A DNA stretch of 45,168 bases from Anaerotignum lactatifermentans DSM 14214 (GCF_900142265.1 NZ_FRAH01000026.1:1-45168), one strand, 5' to 3'; positions 1-8,801 are shown, counted from the stretch's first letter. The notes: generated by a model not told the origin, from the letters alone. Numbers and translations are program-made.

Positions 1-1335
1 AAGCGGAAACTGGAAAATGACGTGTTCGCGGCGGCGGGTATCGCACAGAAATATAACTGCGCCCTTACCCGGCTTGACTATCAGCAGGAAGCAGGCTTGA
101 TGAGCAGCGTCCCTCTGGGCGAGAACCTTGTCCCTATCCAGAGGGGCTTGACGACGAGCAGTACCGCAATCTTTATCCCCTTTATCACGCAGGAGCTTTT
201 CCAGACCGGGGAAGCCCTTTACTACGGGCTGAACGCGCTTTCTAACAACATGATACTCTGCGACCGGAAGCAGCTCAAAAACCCGAACGGGCTTATCCTT
301 GGGACGCCGGGAAGCGGGAAATCCTTTGCGGCAAAGCGGGAAATGACAAATGCGTTTCTCATTACGGACGACGATATTATCATCTGCGACCCGGAAGCCG
401 AGTATTTTTCCCTTGTGCAGCGGCTCAACGGACAGGTGGTGCGGCTCTCCCCGGCGGGGAAAGGCATGGACGGCAAGCCACAGTATGTAAACCCTATGGA
501 TATAAACCTCAACTATTCCGAGGACGACAACCCCCTTGCCTTAAAAAGCGACTTTATCCTTTCCCTCTGCGAGCTTGTTATCGGCGGCAAGGAGGGCTTG
601 CAGCCTGTCGATAAGACCGTCATTGACCGGGCTGTACGGAATGTGTACCGACCGTTTCTTGCCGACCCCGACCCGGCGAAAATGCCTGTCCTTGGCGACC
701 TTTACAATGAACTTTTGAAGCAGCCGGAGCCGGAAGCGGCGCGGATTGCGGCGGCGTTGGAGCTTTACGTTTCCGGCAGTCTTAACGTGTTCAACCACAG
801 GACGAACGTGGAGCTTTCCAACCGCCTTGTCTGCTTTGACATTAAGCAGCTTGGGAAACAGCTCAAAAAGTTAGGTATGCTCATTGTGCAAGACCAGGTA
901 TGGAACCGCGTGACGGTCAACCGGGCAGAGAAAAAAGCGACGCGCTACTACATGGACGAATTTCACTTGCTTTTGAAAGAAGAACAGACCGCCGCCTATT
1001 CCGTGGAGATTTGGAAGCGTTTCCGTAAGTGGGGCGGCATTCCGACCGCCATTACCCAGAACGTCAAAGACCTGCTTGCTTCCCGCGAAGTGGAGAATAT
1101 CTTTGAGAACAGCGATTTTGTCCTCATGCTCAATCAGGCACAGGGCGACCGGGCTATCCTTGCAGGACAGTTAGGCATTTCCCCGCAGCAGATGAAGTAT
1201 GTGACCCACACCGAAGCGGGCGAGGGGCTTATCTTCTACGGGAACGTGGTGCTGCCTTTTGTAGACCGCTTCCCGAAGGACACGGAGCTTTACAAGGTAA
1301 TGACGACGAAGCCGGAGGAAGTGGGGGAAGCATGA
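1..1335 (+). CDS. VirB4/TraE-type conjugation ATPase, C-terminal part (5' end outside window)
   Basis: The frame is open from the first base, so the start lies upstream of the window. The product is the C-terminal half or so of a type IV secretion ATPase that powers substrate transfer or pilus assembly at the inner face of the membrane. A Walker A motif GTPGSGKS is encoded at 301-324, an ICDPEAEY segment follows at about 382-405, and a Walker B-like stretch ending in MDEFHLLL lies near 950-975. The segment after it (FRKWGGIPTAITQNVKDLL) is typical of VirB4 C-domains. The stop overlaps the next start as ATGA, which indicates translational coupling. The family is clear; a precise ICE gene name cannot be given without the N-terminus. 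Confidence 0.9.
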   Translation, partial: KRKLENDVFAAAGIAQKYNCALTRLDYQQEAGLMSSVPLGENLVPIQRGLTTSSTAIFIPFITQELFQTGEALYYGLNALSNNMILCDRKQLKNPNGLILGTPGSGKSFAAKREMTNAFLITDDDIIICDPEAEYFSLVQRLNGQVVRLSPAGKGMDGKPQYVNPMDINLNYSEDDNPLALKSDFILSLCELVIGGKEGLQPVDKTVIDRAVRNVYRPFLADPDPAKMPVLGDLYNELLKQPEPEAARIAAALELYVSGSLNVFNHRTNVELSNRLVCFDIKQLGKQLKKLGMLIVQDQVWNRVTVNRAEKKATRYYMDEFHLLLKEEQTAAYSVEIWKRFRKWGGIPTAITQNVKDLLASREVENIFENSDFVLMLNQAQGDRAILAGQLGISPQQMKYVTHTEAGEGLIFYGNVVLPFVDRFPKDTELYKVMTTKPEEVGEA

Positions 1336-2291
1336 ACGGGCTGACGACAGACACCATTATCAACCGGGACGCGCTGTATGCCCTGCGGGAACTTCCCTCT
1401 GAAAGCGTCCATTGTGCCGTGACAAGCCCGCCCTACTACGCGCTGCGCGATTACGGGCTTACCATGCAGATAGGGCGCGAGGACACGCCGGAGGAATATA
1501 TCCGGCGGTTGACCGTGATTTTCCGGGAGCTGCGGAGGGTGCTGCGCCCGGACGGGACGCTCTGGCTGAATATCGCAGACACTTACTGCGGCACTGGAAG
1601 CAAAGGCAGCTCTACCGACCCGAAAAACCCGAAAGGCAGGAACGGGCAAAGCGTATCAATCGCACGAAAAGCGGCGGGTATCAAGCAAAAAGATTTAATC
1701 GGTATCCCGTGGCTCTTAGCCTTTTCCCTGCGCTCGGACGGGTGGTATCTGCGGAGCGATATTATCTGGCAGAAAGAAAACCCCATGCCGGAAAGCTGCA
1801 AAGACCGCCCGACCCGCTGCTATGAACATATCTTCCTGCTGACGAAAGAAAAGAAATACTACTATGACGCGGCAGCCATAGCCGAACCCATTTCCCCGAA
1901 AACGGCGGCGCGGTACCGACTGGGGCGCAGCGCGAACAGCAAATACGCCGCTGAAATCCCCGGACAGGGAAAAGTGCAGGGGCTGAACAGGGCAAGGAGC
2001 GGCGGCTACTATGACGACGCGCTCATGCCGACCACAAGGAACCGCCGGGACGTTTGGACTATCAACACCGTCCCCTATAAAGGCGGGCATTTTGCCGCGT
2101 TTCCCCCGAAGTTAGCGGAAACGTGCATACTGGCGGGCTGTCCGAAAGGCGGAGTTGTGCTTGACCCCTTTTTCGGGAGCGGCACGACCGGGCTTGCGGC
2201 GAAAAGCCTTGACCGCCACTATGTCGGCATTGAGATTAACGCAGAGTATTGCGCCCTTGCAAGGGCGCGGATTGGAGGTGGAAAGACATAA
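1332..2291 (+). CDS. Site-specific DNA methyltransferase (N4-cytosine or N6-adenine, beta class)
   Basis: The protein has 319 residues. Near the N-terminus it has the catalytic motif TSPPYYALRDYG (motif IV, the S/D/N-PPY box). Near the C-terminus it has the S-adenosylmethionine-binding motif DPFFGSGTTGLAA (motif I). This motif order is that of beta-class amino-methyltransferases, and the target-recognition region lies between. It methylates an exocyclic amino group in DNA; whether N4-cytosine or N6-adenine cannot be told from the motifs. No restriction endonuclease is adjacent, so it is a solitary enzyme inside the conjugation operon. A role in protecting incoming ICE DNA from host restriction is an inference. 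The start ATG overlaps the stop of the ATPase gene, giving coupled translation. Confidence 0.9.
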   Translation: MNGLTTDTIINRDALYALRELPSESVHCAVTSPPYYALRDYGLTMQIGREDTPEEYIRRLTVIFRELRRVLRPDGTLWLNIADTYCGTGSKGSSTDPKNPKGRNGQSVSIARKAAGIKQKDLIGIPWLLAFSLRSDGWYLRSDIIWQKENPMPESCKDRPTRCYEHIFLLTKEKKYYYDAAAIAEPISPKTAARYRLGRSANSKYAAEIPGQGKVQGLNRARSGGYYDDALMPTTRNRRDVWTINTVPYKGGHFAAFPPKLAETCILAGCPKGGVVLDPFFGSGTTGLAAKSLDRHYVGIEINAEYCALARARIGGGKT

Positions 2292-4396
2292 AACAGTATA
2301 AGCCCCGCGATAAAATCACGCAGAAAATGACCCGTGACGGGCTGACCGAGCAGAACCAGACCACGGGAGAAAGCGAACGTATCAGCAAGCGCATACAGGA
2401 AGCGGATTTCCAGAAAACGCCGGAGCAGCAAGCCGCACAGGACGCGGCGCAGCTTCAAGGGGCGGCTTCCCCGTCCTCTCCCTTGTCCCATGCGCCGGGA
2501 ACTGCCCCAAAGCAGGACACGGCAGCCGCCGAGCGCGTCATGGAGCGTATCGACGCAGCCCATACCCGCAAGGCAAGCAAAAAAGCGGCAAGGAAAGCAC
2601 AGGAGGAAGCGGCGGCACAAACGAAGTCGTCCCGCTTGCAGTTTACCGAAGAAGAACTTTCCACCCCGGAACTGGAAAAATACATTGAAAAATCCAACCG
2701 GGCAGCCGACCGTCTGGACGCGGCAAAGGCAGCTATCCCGAAGCAGAAAAAACTTATAAAGGAACGCACTTTTGATGAAGCCACCGGAAAGGCAAAGACC
2801 CGCTTATGCTTTGAGGAACGGGAAAAGCCCATGCCCGGAAGCAAAGTTCACAGAAACCCGCTGTCCCGCCCCGCGCAGGAAGCGGGTATTTTCGTCCATA
2901 ACAAGGTACATTCCGTAGAAAAGGACAATTCCGGCGTGGAGGGCGCGCACAAATCCGAAGAACTGGCAGAAAAAGGCGTGAAGTATGGGGCGCGGAAAGT
3001 GAAACAGGGCTACCGCAGCCACAAGCTCAAACCCTACCGGAAAGCGGAAAAGGCAGAAAGAGCGGCGGCAAAGGCGAATGTGAATTTCCAGTACCACAAG
3101 ACGCTGTACGATAACCCGCAGCTTACAAGCAATCCCCTTTCCCGTTTCTGGCAGAAACAGCAGATAAAAAAGCAGTATGCAAAGGCGGCAAGGGCAGGCA
3201 GCGCAAAGGGTATCAGAGCCGCAGCGGAGAACACCCGGAAAGCGGCAGCCAAAGCCGCCGAGAAAACAAGGCAGACCGTAGCGTTTGTGGCAAGGCACCC
3301 GGCAGGCGTTTGTATCGCCATTGCCGCGCTGCTCCTGATTATCCTTGTCTTTGCGGGGCTGTCGTCCTGTTCGGCTATGTTTTCCGGGACGATAAACGGC
3401 GTTGTCGGGACTTCCTACACATCAGAGGACAGCGACCTTGTGGCGGTGGAAAACAGCTATGCCGCTATGGAAAATGAGCTGCAAAGCGAGATAGACAATA
3501 TCGAGCGCACCCACCCCGGATATGATGAATACCGCTACGACCTTGACACAATCGGGCATAACCCCCATGAATTGGCGTCCTATCTGACCGCCCTTTTGCA
3601 GAGCTACACCCTGGAAAGCGCACAGGCAGAAATCGAGCGCATTTTCGGCTTGCAGTACACCCTGACGCTGACCGAGGAAGTGGAAATCCGCTACCGGGAG
3701 GAAGAACGTACTGATACATGGACGGACGAGGACGGCAACGAGCATGAGGAAACCTATACGGTTCAAGTGCCGTATGAGTATTATATCCTCAATGTGGAGC
3801 TGACGAACAAGCCCATATCCTCACTTGCGGAAGAACTCCTGACCCCGGAGCAGCTTGAAATGTTCCGCGTCTACATGGAAACAAGCGGCAACAAGCCGTT
3901 GATTTTCGGCGGCGGTTCCCCGGACACTTCCGCGTCGGAGGATTTAAGCGGCGTACAGTTTGTAAACGGCACACGCCCCGGAAACACCGCCCTTGTAGAC
4001 CTTGCGAAGCAGCAAGTCGGCAACGTGGGCGGCTATCCCTATTGGAGCTGGTACGGCTTCAATTCCCGTGTTGAATGGTGCGCCTGCTTTGTGAGCTGGT
4101 GCTACAGTCAGGCGGGTGTGAGCGAACCGAAATTTGCCGCCTGCCAGTCGCAGGGTGTCCCGTGGTTCCAGTCGCGCGGGCAATGGGGCGCGAGGGGCTA
4201 TGAGAATATCGCCCCCGGCGACGCTATCTTTTTTGACTGGGATTTAGACGGCAGCGCAGACCATGTAGGCATTGTCATAGGCACAGACGGGAGCCGCGTC
4301 TACACCGTGGAGGGCAATTCCGGCGACGCCTGCAAGATAAAAAGCTACGACCTTAATTATCAGTGTATCAAAGGGTACGGGCTGATGAACTGGTAA
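2249..4396 (+). CDS. Conjugal transfer CHAP-domain cell-wall hydrolase
   Basis: About 700 residues. The first 340 or so are Ala/Lys/Glu/Gln-rich and probably cytoplasmic. One transmembrane helix (IAIAALLLIILVFAGL) lies near residues 352-370. An extracytoplasmic region follows and ends in a CHAP cysteine peptidase/amidase domain from about residue 575, with the cysteine in WCACFVSWC and the histidine in ADHVGIV. Such proteins locally open peptidoglycan for the conjugation channel (VirB1/ORF14-like role). The start is uncertain. The TTG at 2249 overlaps the methyltransferase gene and has no good ribosome site. A strong GGAGGTG at 2274-2280 lies 7 nt before an in-frame ATA at 2288, and the first in-frame ATG is 2327. 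Confidence 0.85.
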   Translation: MRPCKGADWRWKDIKQYKPRDKITQKMTRDGLTEQNQTTGESERISKRIQEADFQKTPEQQAAQDAAQLQGAASPSSPLSHAPGTAPKQDTAAAERVMERIDAAHTRKASKKAARKAQEEAAAQTKSSRLQFTEEELSTPELEKYIEKSNRAADRLDAAKAAIPKQKKLIKERTFDEATGKAKTRLCFEEREKPMPGSKVHRNPLSRPAQEAGIFVHNKVHSVEKDNSGVEGAHKSEELAEKGVKYGARKVKQGYRSHKLKPYRKAEKAERAAAKANVNFQYHKTLYDNPQLTSNPLSRFWQKQQIKKQYAKAARAGSAKGIRAAAENTRKAAAKAAEKTRQTVAFVARHPAGVCIAIAALLLIILVFAGLSSCSAMFSGTINGVVGTSYTSEDSDLVAVENSYAAMENELQSEIDNIERTHPGYDEYRYDLDTIGHNPHELASYLTALLQSYTLESAQAEIERIFGLQYTLTLTEEVEIRYREEERTDTWTDEDGNEHEETYTVQVPYEYYILNVELTNKPISSLAEELLTPEQLEMFRVYMETSGNKPLIFGGGSPDTSASEDLSGVQFVNGTRPGNTALVDLAKQQVGNVGGYPYWSWYGFNSRVEWCACFVSWCYSQAGVSEPKFAACQSQGVPWFQSRGQWGARGYENIAPGDAIFFDWDLDGSADHVGIVIGTDGSRVYTVEGNSGDACKIKSYDLNYQCIKGYGLMNW

Positions 4397-4426
4397 ACCG
4401 ACCAAAAATGAAAGGAGTTTTGAATT

Positions 4427-4684
4427 ATGGCTATGAACAAGATTGAACGTATCGACCGGGAAATCCAGAAAACCCGCGAGAAAATCACAGAGTACCAGAA
4501 CAAACTGAAAGGCTTGGAAGCACAGAAAACCGAAGCGGAAAACCTGCAAATCGTACAGCTTGTGCGGGCTATGAAGCTGACCCCGCAGGAGCTTCACGCT
4601 ATGCTGAAAGACGGCGGTATTCCGGGCATGGAAGCCGCGCAGGATTATGACGACGGACAGGAGGACACGGAACATGAAGAATAA
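4427..4684 (+). CDS. DUF4315 family protein
   Basis: A small 85-residue, highly charged protein. It starts at ATG 4427 behind an AAAGGAG ribosome site. Residues 4-45 are a heptad-like Lys/Glu/Gln-rich coiled coil, followed by a short helical segment (RAMKLTPQELHAML) and an acidic tail. It matches the DUF4315 family seen in conjugation operons of Tn1549-like elements, always close to the DUF4366 gene, which it overlaps by 11 bases here. The function is unknown. The conserved position next to membrane-associated transfer proteins suggests a structural or regulatory part of the transfer machinery. Confidence 0.8.
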   Translation: MAMNKIERIDREIQKTREKITEYQNKLKGLEAQKTEAENLQIVQLVRAMKLTPQELHAMLKDGGIPGMEAAQDYDDGQEDTEHEE

Positions 4685-5414
4685 AATCACACGGACACTG
4701 ACTGCTTTTTGCGCCGCCCTGCTCCTTATGGGCGGCTTTTCCGTTACCGCTTTTGCACAGACCCCGGAGGAAACGCCCGACGCAACCGACGACAGCGGCG
4801 TTGTTTATGAAGAACCGCAGGAAGCCGAACCCCTCACACCGGAGGGGAACGCCACCCTTGTAGACGATTTCGGCGGGAACAAGCAGCTTATCACAGTAAC
4901 GACCAAAGCCGGGAACTATTTTTATATCCTCATTGACCGGGACGACGAGGGGGAAAATACTGTCCATTTCCTCAATCAGGTAGACGACGCAGACCTTTCC
5001 GCACTTTTGGAGGACGGGGAAACGGAGGAAACGCCTGCTGTCTGCACCTGTACGGAGAAATGCGAAACCGGAGCCGTAAATATAAACTGCCCCGTATGCT
5101 CTGCTGACCGTACCCAGTGTGCGGGCGTGGAAACCGAACCGGAGCCGGAGGAACCGGAAGCCCCGCAGGAGGAAGAAAGCGGCGGCAGCATGGGGCTATT
5201 GCTTATCGTCCTTGTGCTTGCCGGAGCAGGCGGCGCGGCGTTCTATTATTTTAAAGTGCTGAAACCGAAGAAAGACGCGGCAAAGGGAAGCGACGACCTC
5301 AGCGATTATGACTTTGATGATTACGACGAGGACGAGGAAACCGAGGAAGAACAGCCGGGGAAAGCAGACGACGGGGAGGAAACCGACGAGGAACAGGAGG
5401 ATAAGGAAGTATGA
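4674..5414 (+). CDS. DUF4366 domain-containing membrane protein
   Basis: The start is ATG 4674, preceded by AGGAGG at 4659-4664 with 9 nt spacing; an in-frame ATG at 4647 lacks a ribosome site. The product of 246 residues has an N-terminal signal peptide (FCAALLLMGGFSVTAFA), an extracytoplasmic domain with two cysteine clusters (VCTCTEKC and CPVC), one transmembrane helix near residues 174-196 (LLLIVLVLAGAGGAAFYYF) and a very acidic cytoplasmic tail of Asp/Glu repeats. This layout is that of DUF4366 proteins of clostridial ICEs. It probably sits at the cell surface as part of the conjugation apparatus; the biochemical role is unknown. It overlaps the gene on each side. Confidence 0.8.
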   Translation: MKNKITRTLTAFCAALLLMGGFSVTAFAQTPEETPDATDDSGVVYEEPQEAEPLTPEGNATLVDDFGGNKQLITVTTKAGNYFYILIDRDDEGENTVHFLNQVDDADLSALLEDGETEETPAVCTCTEKCETGAVNINCPVCSADRTQCAGVETEPEPEEPEAPQEEESGGSMGLLLIVLVLAGAGGAAFYYFKVLKPKKDAAKGSDDLSDYDFDDYDEDEETEEEQPGKADDGEETDEEQEDKEV

Positions 5415-5584
5415 CCCTGTTTACAGGCAGCCCCTATGAAAAAATGATGATACAGAAACCGGCGGGCGGAAAGCGGGATAAATCCCCGCCCGCTTCCTTT
5501 TCCCCGCGTTGCGAGGGCTGCCCCTATCGGGGGCAGTCCCCCTGTATTGGGTATTGTATCAGAAAGATAGAAAAAGACAGATAG
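5411..5584 (+). CDS. Small four-cysteine ICE protein (57 aa)
   Basis: The ATG at 5411 overlaps the TGA of the DUF4366 gene as ATGA, so translation is likely coupled. The 57-residue product contains a CEGCPYRG segment followed by CIGYC, that is C34-x2-C37-x7-C45-x3-C49, which could bind a metal such as zinc or an iron-sulphur cluster. There is no signal peptide or membrane segment. Codon use and GC content match the conjugation backbone and the frame ends at TAG 5582-5584. I do not recognise the family. The tight coupling argues that it is a real gene. Confidence 0.6.
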   Translation: MTLFTGSPYEKMMIQKPAGGKRDKSPPASFSPRCEGCPYRGQSPCIGYCIRKIEKDR

Positions 5585-5666
5585 CCGGAACGCTGACTAT
5601 GTGGATTTACAATGCTTCATATGCTATAATCTGTAAATGATATAACATTTAGAAAGGGGATTTGAA

Positions 5667-5891
5667 TTGAAAGCAAATATATATACTTCCAGTAATGTGG
5701 ATTCAATTATTGAAATAGTAATTGACGATTTGGTAAACGACATTAAAATAACTGAAAGCAATTCTTTATATTCTACAATTTTGGAGGTTTATGAAAACTC
5801 AAAATCCACAATTTGTATAGTTAAGAAATCTGGATATAGATATATTATTCCTAAATGTAATATTCAATATATACAGGTCATTGAAGAATAA
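5667..5891 (+). CDS. Hypothetical 74-aa protein, AT-rich insert
   Basis: TTG start at 5667 with the ribosome site AAAGGGGA 6 nt upstream. The product is 74 residues, acidic to neutral, rich in Ile, Ser and Asn, with alternating hydrophobic stretches (SIIEIVIDDLVNDIKI, TICIVKKSGYRYIIP) that suggest a small alpha/beta fold. No signal peptide or recognised motif was seen. Its base composition is far more AT-rich than the genes on both sides, so it was probably inserted between the DUF4366 operon and topB. The function is unknown. Confidence 0.5.
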   Translation: MKANIYTSSNVDSIIEIVIDDLVNDIKITESNSLYSTILEVYENSKSTICIVKKSGYRYIIPKCNIQYIQVIEE

Positions 5892-5996
5892 TAAGAAAGA
5901 TTTTTGCATTTATATCCATACTATTCAACATGGTTACAATCAAGGGCAATCGAGAAATCGGTTGCTCTTTTCTTTTATCCGAAAGGAGGACTTTTA

Positions 5997-8102
5997 TTGA
6001 CTTCACATATCTTAGTAATCGCTGAAAAGCCCAGTGTGGCGCAGTCTATCGCCGCTGTCCTTGGCGCAAGGGAGAAAAAGGACGGCTTTATCGAGGGGAA
6101 CGGCTATCTTGTTTCCTGGTGTGTCGGACACCTCATCGGGCTTGCGGAAGCTGCCGCCTATGGGGAACAGTACAAGAAATGGAGCTATGACAGCTTACCC
6201 ATTCTGCCGCAGGAATGGAAATACACTGTTGCCGCCGACAAGAAAGTGCAGTTTGACACCCTCAAAGACCTTATGCACCGGGACGACGTTTCCGAGGTCG
6301 TCAACGCCTGCGACGCAGGGCGCGAGGGGGAATTGATTTTCCGCTTTGTCTACAACACCGCAGGCTGCGAAAAGCCCATGCGCCGCCTTTGGATTTCCTC
6401 AATGGAGGACGAAGCTATTCGGGACGGCTTCTCCCACTTGAAGGACGGGCGGGACTATGACCCTCTTTTTGCTTCTGCCCTTTGCAGGGCAAAGGCTGAC
6501 TGGATTATCGGTATCAACGCCACCCGCCTTTTCTCCTGCCTTTACAACCACACCTTGAATGTGGGGCGCGTCCAGACCCCGACCTTAAAAATGCTTGTTG
6601 ACCGGGACGCTGCCATTACCACCTTCAAGAAAGAAAAATACTATCATGTGCGGCTCATGCTTTCCGGCGCGGAAGCCGTAAGCGAACGGCTCCCTGCCGC
6701 TGATGAAGCGCGGGAACTGAAAACAGTCTGCGAAGCGTCGCAAGCCGTGTGTATTTCTGTCGTGAAAGAGCAGAAAACCGCAGCCCCGCCGAAGCTCTTT
6801 GACCTCACTTCCTTACAGCGGGAAGCGAACCGGATTTTCGGCTATACCGCAAAGCAGACCCTTGACCTTGCACAAACCCTCTATGAAAAGCGGCTCCTTA
6901 CTTATCCGAGAACGGACAGCGCGTTTCTGACCGACGATATGGGCGATACGGCGGCGGGTATCCTTGCAATGCTATGCGGGAAGCTCCCATTTATGGAGGG
7001 CGTTGCCCTCACGCCGGAAGTTTCCCGGCTTTTAAACAGCAAAAAGGTGTCCGACCACCACGCAATCATTCCCACTATGGAGCTTGCAAAGACTGACCTT
7101 TCCGGGCTGCCGGAAACGGAACGGAATATCCTTACCCTTGCCGGAGCAAGGCTTCTCATGGCTGCCGCCGAACCGCACACCTTTGAAGCGGTCACGGCGG
7201 TTTTTGAATGTGCCGGACAGATCTTTACCGCAAAGGCAAGGACGGTACTTTCCGACGGGTGGAAAGGCTTGGAACGCCGCTACCGGGCGACCCTCAAAAC
7301 AAAACCTGACCCGGAGGACAGCGAGGAAAACGGGCTTCTCCCCGGTACGCTCTCCTTTAGCGAGGGGCAGATTTTTGACCGCCCCACGGCAAAAGTAACG
7401 GAGCATGACACCACACCGCCGAAGCCACATAACGAAGCGTCCCTGCTCTCCGCTATGGAACGCGCCGGGAATGAGGAAACCGACCCGGACGCGGAACGCC
7501 GGGGGCTTGGAACGCCTGCGACCCGCGCCGCCGTTATTGAGAAATTAGTCAAGGGCGGTTTTGTGGAGCGCAGGGGAAAACAGCTTATCCCCACAAAAGA
7601 CGGTATCAACCTTGTATGCGTCCTGCCGGAAGCCCTCACTTCCCCGAAGCTGACCGCCGAATGGGAAAACAACCTGACCCAGATAGCAAAGGGAAAAGCA
7701 GACCCGGACGCATTTATGGGCGGTATCGAGGAAATGGCAAAGGGGCTTGTGAAATCCTATCCATTCCTTTCCGACGAGAAAAAAGACCTGTTCAAGCCGG
7801 AACGTGCCGAGCTTGGCAAATGCCCCCGCTGCGGCTCCCCGGTCTATGAGGGAAAGAAAAATTATTACTGTTCTAACAAAGAGTGCAGCTTTACCATGTG
7901 GAAGAACGACCGTTTCTTTGAGGAAAGGAACGTGGGTTTCTCCCCGAAAATCGCCGCCGCGCTCCTAAAGGACGGCAAGGCAGCCGTGAAGAAGCTCTAT
8001 TCCCCGAAAACAGGCAAGACCTATGAAGGAACCGTCCTTTTGGCAGATACGGGCGGGAAGTACGTCAATTACCGGGTGGAGCTTCCGAAGAAACGAAAGT
8101 AA
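5997..8102 (+). CDS. topB: DNA topoisomerase III (ICE-type TopB)
   Basis: The start is taken as TTG 5997 behind GAAAGGAGGA (5981-5990), giving 701 residues; the open frame runs further upstream but without a ribosome site. A Toprim domain opens the protein (ILVIAEKPSVAQSIA, later NACDAGREGELIFR with its acidic metal-binding residues). The type IA core contains the active-site tyrosine segment LLTYPRTDSAFLTDDM. A C-terminal zinc-ribbon-like domain with CPRCGS and CSNKEC closes it. Type IA topoisomerases relax or decatenate single-stranded DNA. In ICEs this gene class is thought to assist transfer or replication of the circular intermediate. It is followed at once by a long perfect palindrome. 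Confidence 0.93.
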   Translation: MTSHILVIAEKPSVAQSIAAVLGAREKKDGFIEGNGYLVSWCVGHLIGLAEAAAYGEQYKKWSYDSLPILPQEWKYTVAADKKVQFDTLKDLMHRDDVSEVVNACDAGREGELIFRFVYNTAGCEKPMRRLWISSMEDEAIRDGFSHLKDGRDYDPLFASALCRAKADWIIGINATRLFSCLYNHTLNVGRVQTPTLKMLVDRDAAITTFKKEKYYHVRLMLSGAEAVSERLPAADEARELKTVCEASQAVCISVVKEQKTAAPPKLFDLTSLQREANRIFGYTAKQTLDLAQTLYEKRLLTYPRTDSAFLTDDMGDTAAGILAMLCGKLPFMEGVALTPEVSRLLNSKKVSDHHAIIPTMELAKTDLSGLPETERNILTLAGARLLMAAAEPHTFEAVTAVFECAGQIFTAKARTVLSDGWKGLERRYRATLKTKPDPEDSEENGLLPGTLSFSEGQIFDRPTAKVTEHDTTPPKPHNEASLLSAMERAGNEETDPDAERRGLGTPATRAAVIEKLVKGGFVERRGKQLIPTKDGINLVCVLPEALTSPKLTAEWENNLTQIAKGKADPDAFMGGIEEMAKGLVKSYPFLSDEKKDLFKPERAELGKCPRCGSPVYEGKKNYYCSNKECSFTMWKNDRFFEERNVGFSPKIAAALLKDGKAAVKKLYSPKTGKTYEGTVLLADTGGKYVNYRVELPKKRK

Positions 8103-8105
8103 CGC

Positions 8106-8145
8106 AGCAAGCATAGGAAAGGGGTACCCCTTTCCTATGCTTGCT
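8106..8145. repeat. Perfect 40-bp palindrome directly after topB
   Basis: Beginning 3 bases after the topB stop, the sequence reads the same on both strands for 40 bases. The left arm includes GCAAGCATAGGAAAGGGGT at 8107-8125 and the right arm is its exact complement with no spacer. No T-run follows on either strand, so it is not a standard intrinsic terminator. It could be a hairpin that stabilises mRNA, a protein-binding site, or a processing or replication site. The region from 8146 to 8277 holds no gene that I can support. Confidence 0.85.
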
Positions 8146-8277
8146 AAGAAACTTTCTCCCTTTACCCCTACTACGGAAGAAACCTTGATTTTGCCAAACT
8201 TACGCAAAAGAAAAACGCTGCAATCTGCAAAGATTACAACGCTTCCTAAAATCCATATTCAATTTTGCGGGACATTC

Positions 8278-8637
8278 TCATTCGTCCTCTTTTTCGACTT
8301 CCGCTATCTCTTTTGCGGTGGCTGTTACAATCCGAATCCCCATATCGCTTATGCCGTCGAGCAGCGCGTCAAGCTGCCGCCGCTGCGTGTTCTTTTCGGC
8401 AGGCTTATCTGAAAGAAATTGGTCTACGGATATATTGTAACGGAGCATAAGCTCAAAGAAAATCTGCAAACTGGGGTGTTGCCCGTTGTTCTCTATATTC
8501 GCAAGGTAGCGGGGAGAAATAAACATTTCGTCGCATACTTTCTTACGGCTCTCTTTTCTGTCCGTTCGCGCTGCCTTTATTGCTGCTCCAAAAGCCTTGA
8601 AATCATATTTTGGTACTGGTCTTTTAGCCATATTCAT
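8278..8637 (-). CDS. XRE-family HTH transcriptional regulator
   Basis: A 119-residue protein with an N-terminal helix-turn-helix of the Cro/C1 type: FGAAIKAARTDRKESRKKVCDEM, then ISPRYLANIENNGQHPSLQIFFELMLRYNISVDQFL. The C-terminal third is charged and ends in a Glu-rich tail. It could start at ATG 8637 or at ATG 8631 (MAKRPV); no strong ribosome site decides. It is transcribed divergently from the small HTH protein and two-component genes, with about 165 bases between. Control of that divergent promoter or of ICE functions is a reasonable inference. Similar regulators are common accessory genes in clostridial ICEs. Confidence 0.85.
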   Translation of the reverse strand: MNMAKRPVPKYDFKAFGAAIKAARTDRKESRKKVCDEMFISPRYLANIENNGQHPSLQIFFELMLRYNISVDQFLSDKPAEKNTQRRQLDALLDGISDMGIRIVTATAKEIAEVEKEDE

Positions 8638-8735
8638 TCACCCAGTTACATTTTACTGTTCCTCTTTTCTGTTGGATATGCTTACACAATTCCTATTATG
8701 AACTTAAATACTTCTCAATATTCACAGACTGTTTA

Positions 8736-8764
8736 TTGCTTTTGTTCGGCTCTCCGCATATAAT
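8736..8764 (+). promoter_or_regulatory. Candidate sigma-A promoter for the HTH/two-component operon
   Basis: TATAAT at 8759-8764 is preceded, with 17 nt spacing, by TTGCTT at 8736-8741. The -10 is perfect and the -35 is weak. It lies 37 bases before the ATG of the small HTH gene and in the gap shared with the divergent XRE gene. Confidence 0.5.
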
Positions 8765-8801
8765 ATAGATTGATAGATTATGTGAAAGGACGGTTTAAGT
8801 T

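Noticed and set aside
8023-8412. Plus-strand frame running through the palindrome after topB
   Set aside because: It starts inside topB in another frame and has no ribosome site. Its second half is antisense to the XRE gene.
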